Assembly: GCF_002150785.1 (NCBI RefSeq)
Contig: NZ_MTAZ01000047.1
Span: 1-43,769, forward strand
DNA: 43,769 bases
Source of the DNA: Arenibacter amylolyticus
GTDB lineage: Bacteria; Bacteroidota; Bacteroidia; Flavobacteriales; Flavobacteriaceae
Reading direction: 5' to 3'
Below are positions 9,052 to 16,393 of the stretch, piece after piece (the stretch's first letter is position 1; each line of letters begins with the position of its first letter). Below the pieces are notes generated by a model, which was not told the DNA's origin, made no database searches, and saw nothing but the letters and a program-made list of their open reading frames with translations. The translations under genes and the position numbers were made by a program.

Positions 9052-10251
9052 ATGGGGAATTCCAATTTAAGACTATATTTTATAGACGCTATAAGAGCCT
9101 GGGCAATCTTAATGATGCTGCAAGGGCATTTTGTAGATGGCTTGTTAGATACTGCCTATAGGGACAATACCAATACTTATTATTCCATTTGGAGGTATTT
9201 CAGAGGGATTACCGCGCCAGTTTTCTTTACGGTATCTGGGTTTATATTTACCTACTTACTTATAAAGGCAGATAACGTTGGCTTAAGCAACCCGCGCGTT
9301 AAGAAGGGGGTGAAACGAGGGCTACAGCTGATTATAATTGGCTACCTACTAAGATTAAACATATTTGGCCTCTTAAACGGACAGATTTACGACTCTTTTT
9401 ACTTAGTGGACGTACTTCATTGTATAGGGGTTTCTATTTTGGGGATTATTGGGATCTATCTGTTAACAACCAAAAGGAGCAGGTATTTTTTTCCAGCCCT
9501 ACTTTTAATCTTTACCCTAGTACTGTTTGTAATGGAACCCTATTACAAACAATACCCACATCATTATATGCCTAGCTTCTTGGCCAATTACCTTACCAAA
9601 GCCCATGGTTCTGTATTTACCATTATTCCTTGGTTTGGATATGCAAGTATTGGAGCATTCCTTTCAGTTTGGTTTCATCGATTTAGAAATAGCACTTACT
9701 TATACCCTGTAGCCATCCTCAGCTTTTTAGGGATAGGGACATTACTTATTTATTTTTCCTCACCCTTCTTTTTATCCCTATCCAACCTAACAGGAATGGC
9801 TTTGTTTTCTAAGATTTACCTTAACAATTATCTATTCATTAGATTGGGTGATGTTTTTATAGTGTTTGCCGTTTTTATGTTTTTCAGAAGGTTTCTGACG
9901 CACAATACCTTATTGAATATTGGTAAAAGCACCCTCTCCATATACGTTATTCACTTTATAATCCTATATGGAAGTTTTACCGGTTTGGGCCTATACCGCT
10001 ATTTCCATCACTCCTTAGCCCCTTCTATTGTGATTCCGTCAGCAGTTGCCTTTATGATCGTGACCACCATACTATCCTTAAAATATGAAGCCAACAAGGC
10101 ACAGATTAAAATTCATTTTGCCACGGGCGTTAAGGCAGTGTCTAACAAACTAGCCGTATGGCTGGGAATGGAAAGTTTCCCTGGCTTAGGAATCATTTGG
10201 TCTAAATCTAAAACAAGTCTGCTACGCTTATTTAGAATGGTAAAGAATTAG
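9052..10251 (+). CDS. DUF1624 / HGSNAT-like membrane acyltransferase
   Basis: A 399-residue polytopic membrane protein with about ten hydrophobic segments. The N-terminus IDAIRAWAILMMLQGHFVD resembles the DUF1624 (heparan-alpha-glucosaminide N-acetyltransferase catalytic) family, where a conserved Arg and His lie on the first helix; here His is in LQGHF. PVFFTVSGFIFTYLL is the usual second block. The family uses acyl-CoA to acylate sugars across the membrane, but in bacteria few members are characterised. It is less likely to be a family-3 acyltransferase (OafA type), which has a similar start. The last 60 residues are less hydrophobic and basic. The divergent FMN reductase gene shares the upstream region. 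Specific substrate unknown. Confidence 0.75.
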   Translation: MGNSNLRLYFIDAIRAWAILMMLQGHFVDGLLDTAYRDNTNTYYSIWRYFRGITAPVFFTVSGFIFTYLLIKADNVGLSNPRVKKGVKRGLQLIIIGYLLRLNIFGLLNGQIYDSFYLVDVLHCIGVSILGIIGIYLLTTKRSRYFFPALLLIFTLVLFVMEPYYKQYPHHYMPSFLANYLTKAHGSVFTIIPWFGYASIGAFLSVWFHRFRNSTYLYPVAILSFLGIGTLLIYFSSPFFLSLSNLTGMALFSKIYLNNYLFIRLGDVFIVFAVFMFFRRFLTHNTLLNIGKSTLSIYVIHFIILYGSFTGLGLYRYFHHSLAPSIVIPSAVAFMIVTTILSLKYEANKAQIKIHFATGVKAVSNKLAVWLGMESFPGLGIIWSKSKTSLLRLFRMVKN

Positions 10252-10307
10252 TATACCAATACCCCTTATTATGATGGTTTGACTTATGTTCGCGGAAAAT
10301 ATTAATT

Positions 10308-10547
10308 ATGAGCGAACCTATTAAAAAATACTCTCCTGTGGCAATAGCCATGGAGGTAGATAAAAGATATTCTTGGTGTACTTGTGGTCACAGTATTAAT
10401 CAGCCATTATGCGATGGGTCCCACAGGGCAAAAAAAGCCACCCCTCCCCTAGCATATGTTGCTACGGAAGAGAAAACCGCCTATTTCTGTACTTGTAAAC
10501 TCACTAAGAACCCTCCTTTTTGTGATGGATCACATAAGGAGATTTAG
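10308..10547 (+). CDS. Double CDGSH iron-sulfur domain protein
   Basis: A 79-residue protein built of two CDGSH units. The first has ligands C24, C26, C35 and H39 (CTC...CDGSH); the second has C61, C63, C72 and H76. Each unit is expected to hold a 2Fe-2S cluster with 3Cys-1His coordination, as in mitoNEET-family proteins. There is no membrane anchor, so it is probably cytoplasmic. It starts 56 bp after the DUF1624 gene and is followed by a terminator, so the two may be cotranscribed. The partner and role (redox sensing, cluster transfer) are unknown. Confidence 0.92.
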   Translation: MSEPIKKYSPVAIAMEVDKRYSWCTCGHSINQPLCDGSHRAKKATPPLAYVATEEKTAYFCTCKLTKNPPFCDGSHKEI

Positions 10548-10602
10548 TATTGAGTACAGAGTAGTGAGCTACTTCAATTACACACTACGCTAGAAATAAA
10601 GG

Positions 10603-10637
10603 AAAGTCCTGTTGGTATTAAGCCTCGGGACTTTTTT
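10603..10637 (+). terminator. Terminator after the CDGSH gene
   Basis: AAAGTCC pairs with GGGACTTT across a loop of about 19 nt and is followed by T7. It lies about 55 bp downstream of the CDGSH stop. Confidence 0.65.
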
Positions 10638-10695
10638 TAATTTTATACCTTCCTCATCTATTTATTATTGACGAGCTTGTTCGTTATTTTTTTGC

Positions 10696-10733
10696 TGGGC
10701 GTTCCCCTATCGGGTCGCTCTTTCCGCTATAAC
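10696..10733. repeat. GGGCGTTCCCC-type intergenic repeat
   Basis: GGGCGTTCCCC at 10698-10708 followed by TATCGGGTCGCTCTTTCC and GCTATA. I recognise this segment from memory as a widespread intergenic repeat of flavobacterial genomes; only one copy is seen in this window, so the repeat status cannot be shown from the sequence alone. Confidence 0.4.
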
Positions 10734-10796
10734 TTTTTTGTTTGGTATTTTTATTTCATATCATCCGCTTTCCCTATACAAGCGGTGTTCAAAATA

Positions 10797-10823
10797 CCTA
10801 CAAGGTTAGGCAAACCTTGCAGG
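10797..10823. repeat. CAAGGTT hairpin, REP-like
   Basis: CCT-a-CAAGGTT and AACCTTG-c-AGG form a 10-bp stem with one internal mismatch around a 5-nt loop (AGGCA). There is no T-tract, so it is not a terminator. Hairpins of this CCTACAAGGTT form are, from memory, common dispersed repeats in Bacteroidota. Confidence 0.5.
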
Positions 10824-11012
10824 ATCAAACGCTAATTGGTCAAAAAAGGTTGCCGCTGCAATAGCTAACGCGAATTAATGTGACAATTTGGAAATGTGTT
10901 AGTTTGAAAATGAAGTGATTGATGGAATAAGGTGAATGAGAGTGATTTGGACCTGATTTAATAATACTAAACTAATAGCGGAGTCCAAGCTACGTTTAAA
11001 GGATTCAATCGC

Positions 11013-11079
11013 CAGTGAACGGCAATCAATTAGTTCAGTGAATAGCAATCGGTAATCAGTTTTGCAGTGAACAATTTTC
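11013..11079. repeat. CAGTGAA / GCAATC degenerate direct repeats
   Basis: CAGTGAA occurs at 11013, 11036 and 11065. In the first two copies GCAATC follows at the same offset (CAGTGAAcgGCAATC and CAGTGAAtaGCAATC); the third is decayed. Spacing is 23 and 29 bp, too irregular and too degenerate for a CRISPR array. Confidence 0.55.
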
Positions 11080-11329
11080 TAGTATTTAGATTTGAGTAGT
11101 GAGTAGTGAGATTTGGTGGCTCATAGGTGTAGTGAAATAACGCAAAACTATATTTCTAGCTTTATGAAGCATTATTTGATAATTTCCAACCGCGCCAATT
11201 ATCAAGTTTGCAACTAATTGCAAAAGCTTAAACAAAAGCTCCTCCCTTTTTGAAAGGAAGGTGGTTTGCCTGAATGTGCAAAGCGGAGGGATATTTTTAT
11301 AGTAGTAAGTTGTAATAGCTACGATTTCG

Positions 11330-11341
11330 TCTGACAGTTAA
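11330..11341 (+). repeat. IS left inverted repeat
   Basis: TCTGACAGTTAA, the perfect inverted match of 12594-12605; it lies 8 bp beyond the transposase stop codon. Confidence 0.85.
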
Positions 11342-11349
11342 TAGTTTTT

Positions 11350-12540
11350 TTAGGCATTTTGACTCTTGGAATAATTTTGGTTTAGGGGCTCGTTTGGAGC
11401 CCCTTGACCATTCCAGTCGTCGGACAGGTTTTTCCTGACAGGTTGATCCCCACCAGAGCCTGTTTCCGCTTTACCTGCCTCTAATAAAGGTACAATTTTA
11501 TCGGATTGTAAATCCAACATTTTTTCATCAGCCAAATATTTGCTGTCCAGTAGGGTCTGCATCGGTGTTCTTCCAAAACAGTGCTTTCCTGTGTGGGTTC
11601 TTTCATTATTGTAATACTACAACCAGCCATCCAGATCTACCTGTATTTCTTCAATGGAAGAATAGATTTTCTTTCTAAATGCTACTGCGTAAAACTCATC
11701 TTGGATGGTCCTGTGGAACCGCTCACAGATTCCGTTGGTCTGTGGGCTTTTGGCCTTGGTCCTTGTATGGTCGATATCTTCAATGGCCATGTAAAGTTGG
11801 TATTCATGGTGTTCTCTGTTGCCACAGTATTCGGTCCCTCTATCTGTTAATATCCTTAGTAGTCTCAGGTCCTGTTCTTCATAGAAAGGTAGTACCCGGT
11901 CATTTAGCATATCCGCAGCCACCAGTGCGTTTTTGCGGTCGTAGAGTTTAGCATGGGCCACCTTGCAATACGTATCAATAAAGGTTTGTTGGTAGATTCT
12001 TCCAACCCCTTTGATGGTTCCCACATAATAGGTGTCCTGGGCTCCCAGGTAGCCAGGATGGTGCGTTTCTATCTCCCCATGTGCTTTCTTCTCTTCCTTG
12101 GCCTTTTCTAGAGCAGTAAGCTGGGATTCTGTAAGGACCAATCCATCTTGCGCCATTCTGGTTTCCAAATATTTCAGTCTCTTTCTAAAAGTCTCCAGAT
12201 CGTTGCGAAGCCAAACACATCGCACACCCGCTGGTGAAATGAAGATACCTTTCTTTTTAAGCTCGTTGGAAGCACGGAGTTGTCCATAGGCAGGAAATTC
12301 AAAAGCGATTTGCACTACAGCTTTTTCCACTTCTTCCTCAATTCGATTCTTGAGGTTTGGCTTCCTTCTATTGAGTTCCCGAAGTGCTAACTCACCTCCT
12401 TGGTCATAGAGCTCTTTGAAACGATAAAAGCTATCTCTGCTATAACCAAAAAGTTTACAAGCCTGGGATACGTTGCCCAATTGTTCTGCTAACTATAATA
12501 AACCTACCTTAGATTTAATTACCTTTGTTTCTGTATTCAT
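11350..12540 (-). pseudogene. IS481-type transposase with two in-frame TAG codons
   Basis: The full frame from ATG at 12540 to TAA at 11350 is 396 codons. It is interrupted by TAG at codon 16 (context KVGLL*LAEQLGNVSQ) and by TAG shortly before the C-terminal tail (context LDGWL*YYNNERTHTGK). No frameshift is seen. The N-terminal helix-turn-helix region (GNVSQACKLFGYSRDSFYR) and the DDE core remain: Asp in QDTYYVG, Asp in LTDRGTEYCG and Glu in NGICERFHRTI. From memory, related transposases have Glu at the first site, so GAG to TAG is the simplest change; the second could come from GAG or AAG. The longest uninterrupted piece, 11617-12480, lacks both ends and is unlikely to be active. Confidence 0.85.
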
Positions 12541-12550
12541 TCTGACAGTT
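12541..12550 (+). repeat. Internal copy of the IS terminal repeat
   Basis: TCTGACAGTT, identical to the first 10 bases of the left inverted repeat, lies immediately upstream of the transposase start codon. With the right terminal repeat 45 bp away it forms an inverted pair. Confidence 0.6.
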
Positions 12551-12593
12551 TTAAGGATTAATATTTGTTGTTTTCACTCTTTAAATATAATTC

Positions 12594-12605
12594 TTAACTG
12601 TCAGA
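12594..12605 (-). repeat. IS right inverted repeat
   Basis: TTAACTGTCAGA, the perfect inverted match of 11330-11341. The following 240 bp up to lpdA contain no gene; around 12753-12784 there are two ACCTTGAAC motifs of a kind common between flavobacterial genes. Confidence 0.85.
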
Positions 12606-12783
12606 TTTTATCGTGGTTACTTCAACTTTTAAACTTGTTCATTTGCAAGTACCGTCTTGGAGCCAGAAACCACCCGCTAAACGTTTGCAGAACCGAATGC
12701 CATACCTTTTCCCGTATGTAGTCACATGTTTCCATGAAATATCTGGAAAGCGCTACCTTGAACCTGAAACATTAAACCTTGAA

Positions 12784-12815
12784 CATAAAAAAAACTTGTT
12801 GGAGTTCCAACAAGT
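12784..12815 (-). terminator. Terminator of lpdA
   Basis: ACTTGTTGGA at 12794-12803 and TCCAACAAGT at 12806-12815 form a perfect 10-bp inverted repeat, followed on the minus strand by T8. It is 35 bp downstream of the lpdA stop. Confidence 0.85.
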
Positions 12816-12849
12816 CTTTTTTATGTGTTAGCTATAATTAAAATGCTGT

Positions 12850-14256
12850 TTAGATATGCAAAGCGCGATCTTCGGTTGCTGCTAGCGCTGCTTCCTTAAT
12901 TGCCTCGGCATAGGTAGGGTGCGCGTGACTCATTCTTGAGATATCTTCGGCTGATGCCCTAAATTCCATGGCTGTAACACCTTCAGCAATCAAATCGGCC
13001 GCACGAGCCCCAATCATATGTATACCAAGTACTTCATCGGTTTCCTTATCGGCAAGAATTTTTACAAATCCGTCCAAATCCATACTAGCACGGGAACGTC
13101 CCAATGCTCTCATTGGAAACTGCCCCACTTTGTACTGAGTTCCTTCCTCCTTCAATTGCTCTTCGGTTTTACCAACAGCCGCTACTTCTGGCCATGTATA
13201 AACCACCCCGGGAATAAGGTTATAATCTATATGAGGCTTTTGTCCCGCCAATAATTCGGCTACCATAGTTCCTTCCTCCTCCGCTTTATGCGCCAACATA
13301 GCACCACGAACTACATCGCCAATTGCGTATATGTTAGGAACATTGGTTTGTAAATGATCATTAACAGCTATGGTGCCGTTTTTCTCTAATTGTACTCCTG
13401 CAGCTTCTAGTTTTAGACCTTCGGTAAAAGGTCTTCTACCTACCGCAACTAAACAATAGTCTCCTTTCAGTTCTACTTCGGCTCCTTTTTTATCATCAGC
13501 CTTAATAACTACCTCGTTGCCATTGTTCTCCACGGATTTTACTTTGTGCGATAGCAAGAATTTCACCTTCTGCTTCCGCATCACTTTTGTTAACTCCTTG
13601 GATAAGGCTGCATCCATTCCTGGAATGATACGATCCATAAATTCTACTACGGTCACATCTGCACCCAATCGCTTGTATACCTGACCCAGTTCCAATCCGA
13701 TAGCTCCTCCTCCGATGATTACTAAATGTTTTGGAATTTCTTTCAGTTTCAATGCTTCCGTAGAGGTAATTACACGCTCTTTATCTAGCTTTATAAAAGG
13801 AAGACTCGATGGTTTGGAACCAGTAGCTATAATTACATTCTTTACCTCAATGGTTTCTGTTTCCCCATCGGCCTTTGCAATATTAATATGCGTAGCATCC
13901 TTAAAACTTCCCAAGCCTTCGTATACAGTAATCTTATTCTTGTCCATCAAGAATTTTACCCCATCACAGGTTTGGTCCACTACAGATTGTTTTCTGGAAA
14001 TCATCTTTTCCAAATCTACCTTTATTTCACCCGGAATGTCAATACCGTGTGTTTCAAAATGCTTCACTGCATCCTCATAATGATGCGAAGAATCCAACAA
14101 AGCTTTGGATGGTATACAACCAACGTTCAGGCAGGTGCCCCCTAAGGTGGAATACTTCTCTATAATTGCGGTTTTCATTCCTAATTGGGCACATCTAATA
14201 GCAGCGACATATCCTCCAGGACCGGAGCCAATAATGGCTACATCGTATTGGGTCAT
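12850..14256 (-). CDS. lpdA: Dihydrolipoyl dehydrogenase (E3)
   Basis: A 468-residue FAD disulfide oxidoreductase that reoxidises dihydrolipoamide in the pyruvate, 2-oxoglutarate and branched-chain 2-oxoacid dehydrogenase complexes, passing electrons to NAD+. The FAD-binding GSGPGG is at residues 10-15, the redox disulfide C42/C47 in GGTCLNVGCIPSK, the NAD-binding GGGAIGLELG near 186, the second FAD motif TNVPNIYAIGD, and the catalytic His-Glu region SHAHPTYAE near the C-terminus. Full length and complete. It stands alone with its own promoter and terminator. Confidence 0.96.
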   Translation of the reverse strand: MTQYDVAIIGSGPGGYVAAIRCAQLGMKTAIIEKYSTLGGTCLNVGCIPSKALLDSSHHYEDAVKHFETHGIDIPGEIKVDLEKMISRKQSVVDQTCDGVKFLMDKNKITVYEGLGSFKDATHINIAKADGETETIEVKNVIIATGSKPSSLPFIKLDKERVITSTEALKLKEIPKHLVIIGGGAIGLELGQVYKRLGADVTVVEFMDRIIPGMDAALSKELTKVMRKQKVKFLLSHKVKSVENNGNEVVIKADDKKGAEVELKGDYCLVAVGRRPFTEGLKLEAAGVQLEKNGTIAVNDHLQTNVPNIYAIGDVVRGAMLAHKAEEEGTMVAELLAGQKPHIDYNLIPGVVYTWPEVAAVGKTEEQLKEEGTQYKVGQFPMRALGRSRASMDLDGFVKILADKETDEVLGIHMIGARAADLIAEGVTAMEFRASAEDISRMSHAHPTYAEAIKEAALAATEDRALHI

Positions 14257-14299
14257 ATTATTAATGTATTGATAAAGATTAGTTTTAACTTAATTGAAA

Positions 14300-14329
14300 C
14301 AAAAATACAAATGTTTTGTGGTTGCACAA
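14300..14329 (-). promoter_or_regulatory. Promoter of lpdA
   Basis: On the minus strand TTG (14327-14329), a 19-nt spacer and TATTTTTG (14300-14307), an exact TAnnTTTG match. A 12-base inverted repeat GGTTG-CA-CAACC at 14320-14331 covers the -33 element and could be a regulator site. Confidence 0.75.
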
Positions 14330-14373
14330 CCAAGCAAGTTTGCGAAATTAAGATGGTTTTATTTTTTTAGGGC

Positions 14374-14832
14374 TTAGAGGGGAATTTCCGTGTTGTTTTT
14401 CACCTCCTTAATAACAAAGGCGCTTTGGGTACTACCTATATGGTTTAGGGCCGTAAGCTTAGTCACCATAAAGTCGCGATACGCTTCCATATCCCCCACA
14501 TATATTTTAAGGATATAATCGTAATCGCCACTAATATGATGGCACTCCACCACCTCGTCCAATTGAAGCACTTCCCGCTCAAACTGGGCTATATGATCTT
14601 TTGTATGTTGTGTTAGCTTTACGTGGCACAGCACTACAAACGATCTATTCACCTTCTTCTTATCTACCAGGGCTACGTACTTGGTAATCACCCCCGTTTT
14701 CTCTAAACGCCTTATACGTTCATAGGTTGCGGTAACTGAAAGCCCCAACAACAAGCCGTACTCTTTAGTGGTTCGCTTGCTATTCTGTTGCAGCAGTCTC
14801 AATAACTTTAAATCTGTTGCGTCCAATTTCAT
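14374..14832 (-). CDS. Lrp/AsnC family transcriptional regulator
   Basis: A 152-residue DNA-binding protein with the Lrp layout. An N-terminal helix-turn-helix spans about 4-50 (DLKLLRLLQQNSKRTTKEYG, then GLSVTATYERIRRLEKTGVI). A C-terminal RAM effector-binding domain covers about 65-150 and includes VVECHHISGDYDYILKI. Such regulators respond to amino acids. It is divergent from the methionine gamma-lyase-like gene, 156 bp apart, followed by the NhaC-family transporter. This is the standard arrangement for an Lrp paralogue controlling catabolism and transport of one amino acid; methionine or another sulfur amino acid would fit. Confidence 0.93.
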   Translation of the reverse strand: MKLDATDLKLLRLLQQNSKRTTKEYGLLLGLSVTATYERIRRLEKTGVITKYVALVDKKKVNRSFVVLCHVKLTQHTKDHIAQFEREVLQLDEVVECHHISGDYDYILKIYVGDMEAYRDFMVTKLTALNHIGSTQSAFVIKEVKNNTEIPL

Positions 14833-14988
14833 GCTGATATATTTTCGGTATTAAAAACCCCAATAAAGGATTGGTAGAAATAAAATCTAAATACAACGTT
14901 CATTTAGTTTTATATACTGCAAATTAGCTATTTCATTGATTACATCACTATAAACACATAAATTTATAGATAAATAAAAAGATATATC

Positions 14989-16188
14989 ATGAAGTATAAA
15001 GGTGCCGATCATTTACAAGACTTACAATATTTTGGAGAATTTGGTGGAGTTAATCCCTCCATTTCCGATTCTTCCACCTATACATTTTTGTCAGCCAAAA
15101 CCATGTTCGATACTTTTGAAGGGAACACGGAGGGTTGCTATCTGTATAGCAGACACTCTTCCCCATCCAATTTATATTTAGGAGAAGCTTTAGCAGCCCT
15201 GGAAGGTACGGAAACTGCTAATGTAACAGGCAGTGGCATGGGGGCCATCACAGCTGTTATCTTACAATTGTGCAACGCGGGAGACCATATTGTTAGCAGT
15301 AGAACAATCTATGGAGGCACCTATGCTTTCATGAAGAACTTTTTGAAGAAATTTGATATCCGCATTTCATTTGTGGACACCACGGATACAAAGGCGGTAA
15401 CCAAGGCTATTACGCAAAAAACAAAAATGATTTACTGTGAGTCGGTCAGTAATCCCCTGCTAGAGGTAACGGACATTGAAGCGATGTCTCGCATTGCAAA
15501 AAAGCACGGTATTCCGTTGGTGGTAGATAACACCTTTTCTCCCCTATCTATTACTCCTGCAAAATTAGGGGCCGATATTGTAATTCATAGCCTCACTAAA
15601 TTTATTAATGGAACAAGCGACTGTGTTGCTGGAGCCGTTTGTGGTACTAAAGATTTCTGTCTTAGTCTAAAAGATGTAAATTCTGGTGCGGGAATGCTTT
15701 TAGGGAGTACGTTAGATAGTTTACGGGCGGCATCTATCTTAAAAAATATGCGAACCCTACATATTAGAATGAAAAAACACAGTGAAAATGCACTGTATTT
15801 GGCCCAGAAATTTGAAGAGGACGGACTCAAGGTAGGTTATCCCGGATTGGCATCGCACAAAGACCATAAGACCATGATTCAACAATACAATGCAGCATAC
15901 GGCTATGGAGGCTTATTAACCCTTGATGTTGGTTCTTTGGAAAAGGCAAACGCACTTATGGAGCTAATGCAAGAGAAAAACCTTGGCTATTTAGCAGTAA
16001 GCCTCGGATTTTACAAAACCCTCTTTAGTGCACCAGGCTCTTCTACCTCTTCCGAGATTCCGATGGAAGAACAATTGGAAATGGGACTTTCCAATGGACT
16101 GATTCGCTTCTCTATAGGGCTGGATGATAATATTGAGCGTACTTATACCACCATGAAAAGTTGTATTAAGGAGTTGGGTATCCTTTAA
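14989..16188 (+). CDS. Cys/Met-metabolism PLP enzyme, methionine gamma-lyase-like
   Basis: A 399-residue PLP enzyme of the cystathionine gamma-lyase / methionine gamma-lyase class. The PLP lysine is K204 in HSLTKFINGTSD; the tetramer-contact YSR motif is YSRHSSP (about 53-59); the family segment TGSGMGAI and the active-site TIYGGTYAF follow. Methionine gamma-lyase splits methionine to methanethiol, 2-oxobutyrate and ammonia. The cysteine that marks the Pseudomonas enzyme (C116 in a LYGCTF context) is Gly here. The exact reaction (methionine, cystathionine or homocysteine lysis) is therefore not settled. Divergent Lrp and downstream NhaC-family genes favour catabolism over biosynthesis. The start ATG follows an AT-rich leader with AAAAAGATA. 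Confidence 0.85.
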   Translation: MKYKGADHLQDLQYFGEFGGVNPSISDSSTYTFLSAKTMFDTFEGNTEGCYLYSRHSSPSNLYLGEALAALEGTETANVTGSGMGAITAVILQLCNAGDHIVSSRTIYGGTYAFMKNFLKKFDIRISFVDTTDTKAVTKAITQKTKMIYCESVSNPLLEVTDIEAMSRIAKKHGIPLVVDNTFSPLSITPAKLGADIVIHSLTKFINGTSDCVAGAVCGTKDFCLSLKDVNSGAGMLLGSTLDSLRAASILKNMRTLHIRMKKHSENALYLAQKFEEDGLKVGYPGLASHKDHKTMIQQYNAAYGYGGLLTLDVGSLEKANALMELMQEKNLGYLAVSLGFYKTLFSAPGSSTSSEIPMEEQLEMGLSNGLIRFSIGLDDNIERTYTTMKSCIKELGIL

Positions 16189-16393
16189 ACAATTTGTTTG
16201 TCTCACCAATAATTACTAGCCACTGGTAAAAAATTATACCATTTCAATTATATGCATAAGAGGTGTTTACCTTAACAATGATATAAAGGGGCATTGTCTA
16301 GAAATGGGGGTGCCCAAATTGGAACCTATTTCATTTAGGCTTGCAGAACATTGGGCAAAATCGTAATATTACCCAGGAACTAAGAACAGATAG

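Larger units (their letters stand above)
10548..11329. other. Gene-free stretch rich in short repeats
   Basis: About 780 bp with no supportable gene. Apart from the CDGSH terminator it contains several short repeat families (listed separately) and GAGTAGTGAG motifs at 10559-10568 and, doubled, at 11094-11110. At 11241-11289 CCTCC and GGAGG flank a purine/pyrimidine-rich segment that resembles GGAGGGATTT-type intergenic repeats I remember from flavobacteria. The stretch borders the left end of the IS element. Confidence 0.6.
11330..12605 (-). mobile_element. Decayed IS481-family insertion sequence
   Basis: About 1276 bp bounded by perfect 12-bp inverted repeats, TCTGACAGTTAA at 11330-11341 and TTAACTGTCAGA at 12594-12605; two further matching bases lie beyond a mismatch. 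The single transposase reading frame fills the element on the minus strand. I found no convincing target-site duplication directly outside the repeats (left flank ends ACGATTTCG, right flank begins TTTTATCG), as expected of an old insertion. It lies in a gene-free region between CDGSH and lpdA, so no host gene is visibly broken. Confidence 0.85.

Noticed and set aside
8811-9161. 116-codon plus-strand frame across the divergent promoter region
   Set aside because: It overlaps the start of the FMN reductase gene antisense and the DUF1624 gene out of frame, and covers the promoter; no recognisable protein.
11013-11079. Spaced direct repeats as a possible CRISPR array
   Set aside because: Only three degenerate copies of 7-15 nt with unequal spacing, and no cas genes in the window.
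11321-12615. Target-site duplication of the IS element
   Set aside because: The bases directly outside the two terminal repeats do not match; a loose TCG similarity is too weak.
14833-14988. SAM-type riboswitch before the methionine gamma-lyase-like gene
   Set aside because: No conserved aptamer pairing was visible in this short AT-rich spacer; the divergent Lrp gene explains regulation better.
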